Source: JACKJK01 sp046159835 | GTDB taxonomy: Bacteria > Pseudomonadota > Alphaproteobacteria > Rhizobiales > Tepidamorphaceae | DNA length: 64,000 nt | Assembly: GCF_046159835.1 (NCBI RefSeq) | Contig: NZ_JBJXCY010000003.1 | Span: 1-64,000 of the forward strand | Direction of reading: 5' to 3' | Shown here: positions 57,319-64,000 of the stretch, piece after piece | Position numbering within the stretch: the first letter of the stretch is position 1 | Layout: the number at the start of each line of letters is the position of its first letter | Program-made: the position numbers and the translations under genes | The notes under the pieces: model-generated | What the model saw: only the letters and a program-made list of their open reading frames with translations | Told to the model about the DNA's origin: nothing | Database searches by the model: none

Positions 57319-57480
57319 CTAGAGCGCGTTCTTCACCGACGTGAACGTGGCGGTCAGGCTGGTGCCGACCTGGCCGACGACGGTGATGATGACGACGGAA
57401 ATGCCGGCGGCAATCAGGCCATACTCGATGGCGGTCGCACCGGATTCGTCCTTGGCAAAGTTCTTGATGACGGCTTTCAT
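57319..57480 (-). CDS. flp: Flp/PilA family type IVb pilin
   Basis: 53 residues: basic leader MKAVIKNFAKDESG, processing site at G followed by ATAIEYGLIAAGISVVIITV, then QVGTSLTATFTSVKNAL. The Glu in position 5 of the mature part and the Tyr after it are the Flp signature. The mature pilin is about 39 residues and builds the Tad pilus. The gene has its own terminator and an intergenic region of 359 bases upstream, so it should be a separate, strongly expressed unit. Confidence 0.96.
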   Translation of the reverse strand: MKAVIKNFAKDESGATAIEYGLIAAGISVVIITVVGQVGTSLTATFTSVKNAL

Positions 57481-57839
57481 TGTACTCTACTCCTAGTTCC
57501 AACCATTGTTTTGCGGAACGGTATTTGTCTCCGTCCCTGCACGAACTGGAAGCTACAGGGGGCGCCTTTCGGACGGCTTAACCGGAACGGCTAAAAAAGT
57601 CTTTTCAGCGCCGCGCGTTCAACGGGGTTAACAAGCCGTCTCGGGCTTTGCGCGAATGTTCGCCGCCGGCCATGAGGCGAACCGGACGCAACGTCAATTG
57701 CCGCAGGAATCTATAATGTATCGCGTGCCGTACGCGCACGCATACACGCGTGAGGACGGATGGGGCGGTATCTTCGCGATTGATTAACCATTCAAGGGCT
57801 TAACTGCACTCCAAAGGTGACCCACCCACGGAGAGCTTG
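57481..57839. promoter_or_regulatory. Divergent regulatory region between flp and the plus-strand pilus genes
   Basis: 359 bases without a gene, serving flp (minus) and the gene at 57840 (plus). It contains an interrupted inverted repeat: GACGGCTTAACC at 57572-57583 and GGTTAA-CAA-GCCGTC at 57626-57640. A pair of CtrA-like half-sites, TTAACCAT (57784-57791) and TTAAC (57800-57804), lies 36-56 bases before the plus-strand start. Full-length CtrA sites with N7 spacing were not seen here. Confidence 0.55.
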
Positions 57840-58316
57840 ATGCGCCCGCGCAACCCGATCCCACACACTGGAATGCTTGCCAGGGCCGCCGTCGTTGCCT
57901 GTGCAGCCCTGCTGCTCGCCACGCAGGCACGTGCGGAGCGGCTCGTCGTCGGTGTCGACCGGGCGATGCTCGTTCGGGTCGATGTTCCGGTGGACACCAT
58001 CGTCATCGGCAACCCGGTCATCGCGGATGCCTCGGTCTACGACCAGACGACCCTCATCATTACCGGCAAGGCCTTCGGCGAGACCAACCTCATCGTGCTC
58101 GACTCGCTCGGCAAGATCGTTCACGAGGCTGACGTCGCGGTTTCGACGCCGCGCAACACGGTGACCATGCACAAGGGCGCGGCGCGCCTCACCTATACCT
58201 GCGCTCCGGCCTGTGAACGTACGTTGCGCGCCGGCGACGCGGTGGACGAGTTCACCAACCTGCAGGGCCAGGTTTCCACCACGCTCGACATGGGCAAGGG
58301 CCAGGCGAGCCAGTAG
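57840..58316 (+). CDS. Stand-alone pilus formation N-terminal-domain protein (CpaC N-terminus-like)
   Basis: 158 residues from ATG with GGAGAG upstream. A signal peptide ends near LLLATQARAE. The mature part (VGVDRAMLVRVDVPVDTIVIGNPVIADASVYD; LIITGKAFGETNLIVLD; shown in part) matches the short domain found at the N-terminus of CpaC/RcpA secretins. No secretin domain follows. It may bind the secretin in the periplasm or help pilotage. Two Cys in TYTCAPACERT could form a disulfide. Confidence 0.85.
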   Translation: MRPRNPIPHTGMLARAAVVACAALLLATQARAERLVVGVDRAMLVRVDVPVDTIVIGNPVIADASVYDQTTLIITGKAFGETNLIVLDSLGKIVHEADVAVSTPRNTVTMHKGAARLTYTCAPACERTLRAGDAVDEFTNLQGQVSTTLDMGKGQASQ

Positions 58317-58346
58317 GCCAATTGTCGTTTTAAGCCTCGGGCCAAG

Positions 58347-58367
58347 GACCGGTTAACCGGTCATTAG
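58347..58367 (+). promoter_or_regulatory. 16-base palindrome overlapping a CtrA-like site, upstream of tadE
   Basis: GACCGGTTAACCGGTC (58347-58362) is a perfect palindrome. It overlaps TTAA-CCGGTCA-TTAG (58353-58367), one mismatch from TTAA-N7-TTAA. It lies about 145 bases upstream of the tadE start and 31 after the previous stop. Confidence 0.45.
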
Positions 58368-58512
58368 CTTCTTTCCACAATTCGCCGCCGAAGCCCGAAC
58401 AGTTCTGAAACTGTTTGCTGCTAGCAATGGCACTGTACTGATTGCCGCGCGCCGGAGGCACCCACGCGAGCGCTGCGGCGTGACCTGCAACACGCGTGCT
58501 GGTGGCAAGTAG

Positions 58513-59100
58513 ATGCGTAGCAACGAGCAACACGAAGCCGACACGGTCTTCCCCGAAACGAGCGCGATATCCGCCGGCCGGCGCAGCTTTGGCCGCGACG
58601 ACAGCGGCACGACGGCTGTCGAATTCGGCCTGATCGCTGCCCCCTTCTTTGCGCTGATGTTCGCCATCATCCAGATCGGCCTGATCTTCTTTTCCGGCCA
58701 GGTTCTCGACAACGCGACCACCGAGGCCGCCCGCCTGATCCGCACGGGCCAGGCGCAGGCATCGGGCTATACCGCGGCCGACTTCAAGTCCGCGATCTGC
58801 CTGTCGTCCGGCACGCTGTTCGATTGCCAGTCGAACCTGAAGGTGGATGTGCGGACCTATGCCGACTTCAACGCCACCGACATGAGCAAGCCCATCGACA
58901 AGGGCGAACTGGACGACAAGAACTTCACCTTCCAGATGGGTGGCCGCGAGGACATCGTCGTCGTGCGCGCCTTCTACGAATGGCCCGTCTGGGTGCCCCT
59001 GATGGCCGTACCACACGGGAACGGCGTGAAGCTGGGCGACCTTGCCAACGGCAATTTCATGCTCACCAGCGCCATCACCTTTCGCAACGAACCCTTCTGA
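58513..59100 (+). CDS. tadE: TadE-family minor pseudopilin
   Basis: 195 residues. After a charged N-terminal segment comes the prepilin-like motif RDDSGTTAVEFGLIAAPFFA with a hydrophobic helix (ALMFAIIQIGLIFFSGQVL) and the TadE signature DNATTEAARLIRTGQA. TadE is processed by the prepilin peptidase and is required for Flp pilus assembly. It is 12 bases ahead of a second TadE-like gene. Confidence 0.93.
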   Translation: MRSNEQHEADTVFPETSAISAGRRSFGRDDSGTTAVEFGLIAAPFFALMFAIIQIGLIFFSGQVLDNATTEAARLIRTGQAQASGYTAADFKSAICLSSGTLFDCQSNLKVDVRTYADFNATDMSKPIDKGELDDKNFTFQMGGREDIVVVRAFYEWPVWVPLMAVPHGNGVKLGDLANGNFMLTSAITFRNEPF

Positions 59101-59112
59101 GGATCGCACAAG

Positions 59113-59709
59113 ATGCTGAACCGCTCAAAATCCGATACGCCCTGCAAGGCCGTCCGCGCCCTGCAGCGGCTGCCGTTGATCGGGCGTTTCGTTTCCGACG
59201 AACGCGGCATCGCTGCGGTGGAATTCGCCCTCGTCGCACCTGTCATGGTCGCGGCCTATCTTGGCTCCGTCGACCTGACCCAGGGCGTCATGGTGGACCG
59301 GAAGGTCTCGGTTATGACCAGCGCCATCGGCGACCTTGTTGCCCAATCCGAAGAGATCACCACGCCGGAGATCAACAACATCTTCAATATCGCCAACGCG
59401 CTGATGGCGCCCTACGACAAGTCGACCATCAAGCTGCGGGTTTCGAGCCTGGAAATCACCAAGAAGAAGCAGGGCCAGAAGCGCGAGGCCAAGGTGATCT
59501 GGAGCGACGGCAAGAACCAGAGCGCCTACGCCAAGGACACCGAGATCCTCGTGCCCGAAAGCATCGCGGCCAATGCGACCAGCGTGATCTTCACGGAAGG
59601 CTCGTACACCTTCACGCCGCTTTTCGGGCAGATCATCACCGAAAAGCTGGTTTTGAAGGACAGCTACTACCACGTGCCGCGCATCTCGGATTCTGTTGCC
59701 CGGAAATAA
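59113..59709 (+). CDS. TadE/TadG-like minor pseudopilin (TadF position)
   Basis: 198 residues. The N-terminal processing region is VSDERGIAAVEFALVAPVMV, then a short hydrophobic helix and a periplasmic part with VSVMTSAIGDLVAQS, which is typical of a TadG-associated alphaproteobacterial subfamily. It most likely fills the TadF role together with TadE upstream. No TadG with a von Willebrand domain is seen in the window. Confidence 0.88.
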   Translation: MLNRSKSDTPCKAVRALQRLPLIGRFVSDERGIAAVEFALVAPVMVAAYLGSVDLTQGVMVDRKVSVMTSAIGDLVAQSEEITTPEINNIFNIANALMAPYDKSTIKLRVSSLEITKKKQGQKREAKVIWSDGKNQSAYAKDTEILVPESIAANATSVIFTEGSYTFTPLFGQIITEKLVLKDSYYHVPRISDSVARK

Positions 59710-59782
59710 TTCTGTCCACGACTGACCGATTCCCGACCCCGATGGCTTCACACCGGCGCACCTGCCCGCTTAAGTGCGCGCG

Positions 59783-60796
59783 ATGGCGACACGCGTTTTC
59801 CCAGGACCAACCGGACTGACGATTGCGCTGGCCGCAGTCGCACTGGCCGCATTTGCCGTGTCGCTCGTCACCGGGCCTGCGGACCTGACATTCGCGCAAA
59901 TGCTCGGCGGCCTGTTCGGCACGGCTGACACCTCCTCGACCCTCATTATGCAGGAACTGCGCTTGCCGCGCGCGCTGCTCACCGCGCTGTGCGGGGCGGG
60001 CCTCGGGATGGCAGGTGCGGCCCTGCAGGGCCTGCTGCGCAACCCGCTCGCCTCGCCGGACCTGCTCGGCACCGGCAATGCGGCCGCCTTCGGAGCGGTC
60101 GCGATCCTTGCGCTCGGCATCGCGGGCACCGGCTCGCTCATCCTGCCGCTGGCCGCCGTCTCCGCCTCGCTGGTTTCGATCGGCGCGCTCCTGTGGCTGT
60201 CCGGCCGTGATGCGCGCCCGCTGACCGTCATCCTCGCGGGGCTTGCGCTGTCGACCTTTGCCGGTGCGCTGGTGGCACTGACGCTCAACCTCGCGCCGAA
60301 CGATTTTCTGGCGCTGGAAATCGCCTTCTGGCTGCTTGGCTCCTTTTCCGACCGCTCCATGGTGCATGTCGCCATCGCCGCGCCGTTCATCGCGGGCGGC
60401 ATGGCGCTGATGCTGTCGCAGCGCCGGCTCATCGCGGCTCTCACCCTTGGCGAGGAAACCGCCCGCTCGCTTGGCACCGACACGCCCCTGCGGCGCACGG
60501 CCTTGCTCGTGGGCGTTGCGGCAACGGTTGGCGCGCAAGTCGCGGTCTCGGGTGTGGTCGGCTTCATCGGCCTCGTCGTGCCGCATCTGGTGCGGCCGCT
60601 GACCGGCGGACGGCCCGACAAGGTGCTGGTCCCCTCGGCGCTCGCGGGTGCCGCCGTGCTCAGCATCGCGGACATCGCGGTGCGCGCGCTGCCGACCATC
60701 GGCGAACTCAAGATCGGCGTGCTCACCGCGCTGGTGGGTGCGCCATTCTTCTTCCTGCTGGTGGCGCGCGAACGCGCCTCGCGCGACATCGGGTGA
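59783..60796 (+). CDS. FecCD-family ABC transporter permease (iron-siderophore, haem or cobalamin type)
   Basis: 337 residues from ATG at 59783; a GTG nine bases upstream is possible. It has about nine to ten helices with RLPRALLTALCGAGLGMAG, NPLASPDLLGTGNAAAFGA and VVGFIGLVVPHLVRPLTG, all hallmarks of the BtuC/FecCD family. It overlaps the ATPase reading frame region and is likely coupled to it. No binding protein or TonB receptor is present in the window, so the substrate cannot be fixed. Confidence 0.93.
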   Translation: MATRVFPGPTGLTIALAAVALAAFAVSLVTGPADLTFAQMLGGLFGTADTSSTLIMQELRLPRALLTALCGAGLGMAGAALQGLLRNPLASPDLLGTGNAAAFGAVAILALGIAGTGSLILPLAAVSASLVSIGALLWLSGRDARPLTVILAGLALSTFAGALVALTLNLAPNDFLALEIAFWLLGSFSDRSMVHVAIAAPFIAGGMALMLSQRRLIAALTLGEETARSLGTDTPLRRTALLVGVAATVGAQVAVSGVVGFIGLVVPHLVRPLTGGRPDKVLVPSALAGAAVLSIADIAVRALPTIGELKIGVLTALVGAPFFFLLVARERASRDIG

Positions 60797-60807
60797 GGGT
60801 CGAGATC

Positions 60808-61563
60808 ATGTCCACGACCAGCGTCCCGACCATCTCCGCGCGAGACATGTCCGCAGGCGCGATCCTGCGCGACGTGGACCTGAGCCTCACCTCCGGTTTC
60901 GTCGGTGTGGTCGGCTCCAACGGCGCGGGCAAGACAACACTGCTGCGCGCACTTGCCGGTGTCATCGCGCACCAAGGGACAATTGAATTGTTCGGCGACC
61001 CGGTCGAAAGCCTTGCTCCGGCCGAGCGGGCGCGGCGCATCGCCTACCTGCCGCAGATTGCGTCCGTCTCATGGCCTGTCAGTGCGCGCGACCTCGTGGC
61101 GCTGGGGCGGCTGCCGCACGGGGACGGCGAGCGCCCGATCGGCCAGGACGCGGTGACGCAGGCGCTGGGCGCGACCGGAACGCAGCACCTGGAAGGCCGC
61201 CGGGTCGATACCCTGTCGGGCGGAGAACGCGCCCGCGTGATGCTGGCGCGCGCGCTTGCGGTGGAAGCGCCGGTCCTGATCGCGGACGAACCGATTGCCG
61301 CGCTCGACCCGCGCTACCAGATCGAGATCATGCTGCGGCTGCGGGCCATCGCCGATGCCGGCACGCTGGTGATTGCCGCCTCGCATGATCTCGCGCTCGC
61401 CGCGCGCCATTGCGACACGGTGCTGCTGTTGCAGGCAGGCCGGATCACCGCAGACGGTCCACCGTCCGCCGTGCTGACGCGCGAGCGGGTGGAGGAGGCG
61501 TTCGGGCTTCAGTTCAAGGGAAGCGACGATTACGGCCCCGTCTGGGAGCCGACGACGCCCTAG
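60808..61563 (+). CDS. ABC transporter ATP-binding protein (FecE/BtuD-like)
   Basis: 251 residues from ATG at 60808, which has GAGGG eight bases upstream; a GTG at 60793 overlaps the permease stop. Walker A is GSNGAGKTTLLRAL, the signature LSGGERARVMLARAL and Walker B APVLIADEPIAALD. It pairs with the FecCD permease. The end overlaps the stop of the convergent rhodanese gene by four bases. Confidence 0.94.
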   Translation: MSTTSVPTISARDMSAGAILRDVDLSLTSGFVGVVGSNGAGKTTLLRALAGVIAHQGTIELFGDPVESLAPAERARRIAYLPQIASVSWPVSARDLVALGRLPHGDGERPIGQDAVTQALGATGTQHLEGRRVDTLSGGERARVMLARALAVEAPVLIADEPIAALDPRYQIEIMLRLRAIADAGTLVIAASHDLALAARHCDTVLLLQAGRITADGPPSAVLTRERVEEAFGLQFKGSDDYGPVWEPTTP

Positions 61564-61997
61564 TCCGGCTTGCGCAGCGGCATCTTGCGGGCCAGCCAGC
61601 CCGGCCCCATCGGCGAGCCACTCATGCCTTCGGACACATCGTGCACACGGGAATAGCCATAGTTTTCGAGCGCGCGGGCAACGATGGCACTGCGCCCGCC
61701 CGTTGCGCAGATGAGTGCGAACGGCGCGTCCCGGTCGCCGCCAAGCGCTGCATCGAGCTTTTGCAGGAAGCCGCGATCCATCATCGAGATCGTGATCGCC
61801 GGTTCGGCGACCCCGGTGCTGCGCCATTCCTCGGGCGTGCGGATATCGACGAGCAGGAGCTTCCCGGCCTCTGCGCGGTTATAGGCTTCCACGGCATCGA
61901 GGCGGCGCGGCTCAGCCAGCGCAGGGCCGGCACCCGCTGCGCCCAAGCAGATCAGCAGCGCCACGAGTGGCGCGAGCAAGCGCGGAAAAACTCTCAT
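61560..61997 (-). CDS. Exported rhodanese-like protein
   Basis: 145 residues from ATG at 61997. A signal peptide (LLAPLVALLICLGAAGAGPALA) directs it to the periplasm. The single rhodanese domain has the inlet motif LLVDIRTPEEWRSTGV and the active-site loop LICATGGRSA with the catalytic Cys. It may transfer sulfur or act in periplasmic redox. Substrate unknown. Confidence 0.9.
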   Translation of the reverse strand: MRVFPRLLAPLVALLICLGAAGAGPALAEPRRLDAVEAYNRAEAGKLLLVDIRTPEEWRSTGVAEPAITISMMDRGFLQKLDAALGGDRDAPFALICATGGRSAIVARALENYGYSRVHDVSEGMSGSPMGPGWLARKMPLRKPD

Positions 61998-62170
61998 GAT
62001 GTGCAAAATAGCGCTCAGCCTGCGCCGTGAGTAGCGGCCACGTTGACGCGGCGCAGTCCGAAGCGCATGGCGCCTGCGCGTCGCCTTGACGCTCGCAGAC
62101 CGGCTACCTACCTTCGCTTCAAATTCGACAAGCCGATTCCTGATCGAACCGGCGCAAGCAGGAGACAGAG

Positions 62171-62488
62171 ATGGCTACCCAACAGGTCACCGACGCCGAA
62201 TTCGAATCCGAGGTTCTCAAGGCGGATCAGCCCGTCGTCGTCGATTTCTGGGCGGAATGGTGCGGCCCGTGCAAGCAGATCGCCCCGATGCTGGAAGAGA
62301 TTTCGGAAGAAATGTCCGGCGTGAAAATCGTCAAGATGGACGTCGATTCCAACATGCAGACGCCCGCCAAATACGGCATCCGCAACATCCCGACGCTGCT
62401 GATGTTCAAGAACGGCGAAGTCGCCTCGACGCAGATCGGCGTCTCGTCGAAAAGCAAGCTGGCCGACTGGGTTCAGTCCGGCCTCTGA
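62171..62488 (+). CDS. trxA: Thioredoxin
   Basis: 105 residues, normal length. The redox site is WAEWCGPCKQIAPML and the cis-Pro region is IRNIPTLLMFKNGE. An AGGAGA ribosome binding site lies upstream. It reduces disulfides of cytosolic targets such as ribonucleotide reductase. It is followed by a strong terminator and converges with folC, an arrangement common in alphaproteobacteria. Confidence 0.97.
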   Translation: MATQQVTDAEFESEVLKADQPVVVDFWAEWCGPCKQIAPMLEEISEEMSGVKIVKMDVDSNMQTPAKYGIRNIPTLLMFKNGEVASTQIGVSSKSKLADWVQSGL

Positions 62489-62515
62489 TCGTTTCCGGTC
62501 AGACCAGGAATTTCG

Positions 62516-62544
62516 AAGGCGGCGCCCAAAGCGCCGCCTTTTTT
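62516..62544 (+). terminator. Rho-independent terminator of trxA
   Basis: AAGGCGGCGC and GCGCCGCCTT form a 10-bp stem around CCAAA, followed by Ts to 62544. It ends 12 bases before the folC stop, so it may act on both genes. Confidence 0.93.
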
Positions 62545-62555
62545 CATGTCGGCTT

Positions 62556-63863
62556 CTAGGCGAGAACCGCGTCCTGCATGGCCAGCACGTGGCCCGCGAA
62601 GTAGAGCGATCCGCCGATGAGGATGCGCGGCGGCTCGTCGGTGTCGATGGCTGCCAGCGCCGACATCAGGTCAGGCATCGGTCGCGCCGGCACGCCGGCG
62701 ATGCGTGCCTGCTCGGCGAGGGCTTCGGCCGTGAAGCTCGCCGGTTCGCCGGGAATTTCGACGGTGAGAACTTCACGCGCCAGCCCCGCGAACGGCGCGA
62801 AGAAGCCCGTCGCCGTCTTGGTCGTCAGCATGCCGCAGACCAGCACCAGCGGGCGGGCGGAGGCTTCCTCCATCTCGGCCAGGCGCACGGCGAGCACTTC
62901 ACCGGCGGACGGGTTGTGACCGCCATCGAGCCAGATTTCAGAACCAGGCGGGGCGGCCTCGACGACAGGTCCCTGGGAGATGGCCTGCATGCGGGCCGGC
63001 CACTGCACGGACTGCAATCCCGCCTCGATATCGTCGGTATGCAACGCAAACCCGGCAGCGCGCAGGGTGGCGATGGCAGCGCCCGCGTTCTCGATCTGGT
63101 GCCGGCCCGGCAGGCGCGGCGCCGTGAGGTCGATCAGGCCGGATGAATCCTCGAAGATCATGCGGCCATTTTCCAGCCGCGCATTCCAGTCGCGACCGGA
63201 GACGAAGAGCGGCGCGCCGCGTTCGACGCCGATCTCCAGGATCACGTCGAGCGCCTCGTCGGGCTGGCGCGACACCACGCAGGGCGCACCCGGCTTGATG
63301 ATCCCGGCCTTCTCGCGGGCGATCCCCGGCAGGCTGTCGCCGAGATAGCCGGCATGGTCGTGGGAGACGGGGGTGATGACGCTCGCCAGCGGCGTGTCGA
63401 TGACGTTGGTCGCATCGAGCCGCCCGCCAAGACCCACCTCCAGCAGCAGCACGTCGGCGGGATGGGTCGCGAACAGGTGCAGCGCGGCAGCGGTGGTGAT
63501 CTCGAAAATGGTGATCGGCACGCCCTCGTTGAGCGTCTCGGCGTGTTCGAGGGCTTCCGCAAGCACCGGCTCGGCCACCAGCTTGCCGCCATCGGGAGAC
63601 GCAAGGCGTATGCGCTCGTGAAAGCGGACGAGGTGGGGCGAGGTATAGACGTGCACGCCCTTGCCGGCAGCCTCCAGCATGGCGCGCATGAAGGCGACCG
63701 TGGAGCCCTTGCCGTTGGTCCCGGCAACGTGGATCACCGGGGGCAGGTTCAGGTGCGGATGACCGAGCCTGTCGAGGATACGCCACATGCGGTCCAGCGA
63801 CAGATCGATGATCTTCGGGTGCAGACCGGCGAGCCGGTCGAGAATCGCATCGGACTGCGCCAT
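62556..63863 (-). CDS. folC: Bifunctional folylpolyglutamate synthase / dihydrofolate synthase
   Basis: 435 residues. The Mur ligase-type P-loop is AGTNGKGSTVAFMRAML, then TSPHLVRFHERIRL, VGLGGRLDATNVID and SHDHAGYLGDSLPGIAREKAG. The C-terminal domain contains WLDGGHNPSAGEVLA. It adds Glu to dihydropteroate and folates. It starts seven bases after the stop of accD. Confidence 0.96.
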   Translation of the reverse strand: MAQSDAILDRLAGLHPKIIDLSLDRMWRILDRLGHPHLNLPPVIHVAGTNGKGSTVAFMRAMLEAAGKGVHVYTSPHLVRFHERIRLASPDGGKLVAEPVLAEALEHAETLNEGVPITIFEITTAAALHLFATHPADVLLLEVGLGGRLDATNVIDTPLASVITPVSHDHAGYLGDSLPGIAREKAGIIKPGAPCVVSRQPDEALDVILEIGVERGAPLFVSGRDWNARLENGRMIFEDSSGLIDLTAPRLPGRHQIENAGAAIATLRAAGFALHTDDIEAGLQSVQWPARMQAISQGPVVEAAPPGSEIWLDGGHNPSAGEVLAVRLAEMEEASARPLVLVCGMLTTKTATGFFAPFAGLAREVLTVEIPGEPASFTAEALAEQARIAGVPARPMPDLMSALAAIDTDEPPRILIGGSLYFAGHVLAMQDAVLA

Positions 63864-63870
63864 GGCTGGA

Positions 63871-64000
63871 TCAGTCTGCGGGCGTTTCGTGGGGTGCTGC
63901 GGGCGGCTCGGCTTGCTGGGCGGGCGGCGGCAGTGCCTCGGAGACGGGCAGCGTCTGCGTAGCCGGCTTGTGCTTCAGCATGGCGCACATGCTCTTCAGC
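63871..64000 (-). CDS. accD: Acetyl-CoA carboxylase carboxyltransferase subunit beta, C-terminal end only
   Basis: The last 42 residues of a frame running into the window from the right: LKSMCAMLKHKP, then a Pro/Ala/Glu-rich tail ending HETPAD. The final helix pattern and the location directly upstream of folC match alphaproteobacterial accD. The catalytic part lies outside the window, so the call leans on gene order. Confidence 0.75.
   Translation of the reverse strand, partial: LKSMCAMLKHKPATQTLPVSEALPPPAQQAEPPAAPHETPAD

Overview
This 64 kb window is GC-rich chromosomal DNA from an alphaproteobacterium. The evidence is the gene order rpmH-rnpA-yidC-engB and trxA / folC-accD, a DnaX whose zinc cysteines are mostly lost as is usual in that class, a Tad pilus locus with CtrA-like sites, and a NosR gene. 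The order rpmH-rnpA-yidC-engB and the marine-style gene content suggest a Hyphomicrobiales or Rhodobacterales-like organism, but the genus cannot be fixed from the sequence alone.

Layout. (1) 1-1821 (minus): nosR of a nitrous-oxide reduction cluster that continues leftwards; it carries an apparent frameshift. (2) 2134-9757: an accessory block that is visibly more AT-rich. It starts with a complete type II CBASS anti-phage operon (CD-NTase, Cap2 E1/E2 fusion, Cap3 JAB peptidase, 2TM-SAVED effector). A tyrosine-recombinase pseudogene with two in-frame stops follows, then an SDR / LysR pair and a small membrane protein. The block ends at a tRNA-Arg(ACG) gene. (3) 9.9-13.8 kb (minus): TVP38-like membrane protein, flavin disulfide oxidoreductase and an orphan histidine kinase. 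(4) 13.9-17.3 kb: rpmH, rnpA, yidC, engB. (5) 17.3-22.4 kb (minus): HisD-family dehydrogenase, MprF and a polyamine-type binding protein. (6) 22.6-33.4 kb: sulfolipid gene sqdB, a His-rich membrane protein, rmuC, recR-ybaB-dnaX with the SRP RNA, nudC, a chemoreceptor, pheA and kdsB. (7) 33.6-44.7 kb: membrane-anchored cytochrome c with a repeat tail, then a peptide ABC transporter (two YejA-type binding proteins, YejB, YejE, YejF) with a cation-efflux gene embedded in it, a Nudix hydrolase and a hydroxyacid dehydrogenase. (8) 44.7-47.5 kb (minus): NlpC/P60 hydrolase, MarR regulator, M17 aminopeptidase. (9) 47.6-59.7 kb: a full tad/cpa locus for Flp pili. (10) 59.8-64 kb: two iron-type ABC genes, a periplasmic rhodanese, thioredoxin, folC and the end of accD.

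How the parts work together. The most notable system is the CBASS operon. Its CD-NTase should make a cyclic nucleotide on infection, Cap2 and Cap3 should attach and remove the nucleotidyltransferase to and from targets, and the SAVED domain should sense the signal and trigger the two-helix membrane segment. The tad locus encodes all core parts of a pilus machine: pilin, peptidase, secretin, ATPase, two inner-membrane proteins, localisation ATPase, lipoproteins and minor pseudopilins. CtrA-like motifs lie near two of its transcription starts. The rest is mostly core metabolism and envelope biology. I saw no CRISPR array, intact insertion sequence or rRNA.
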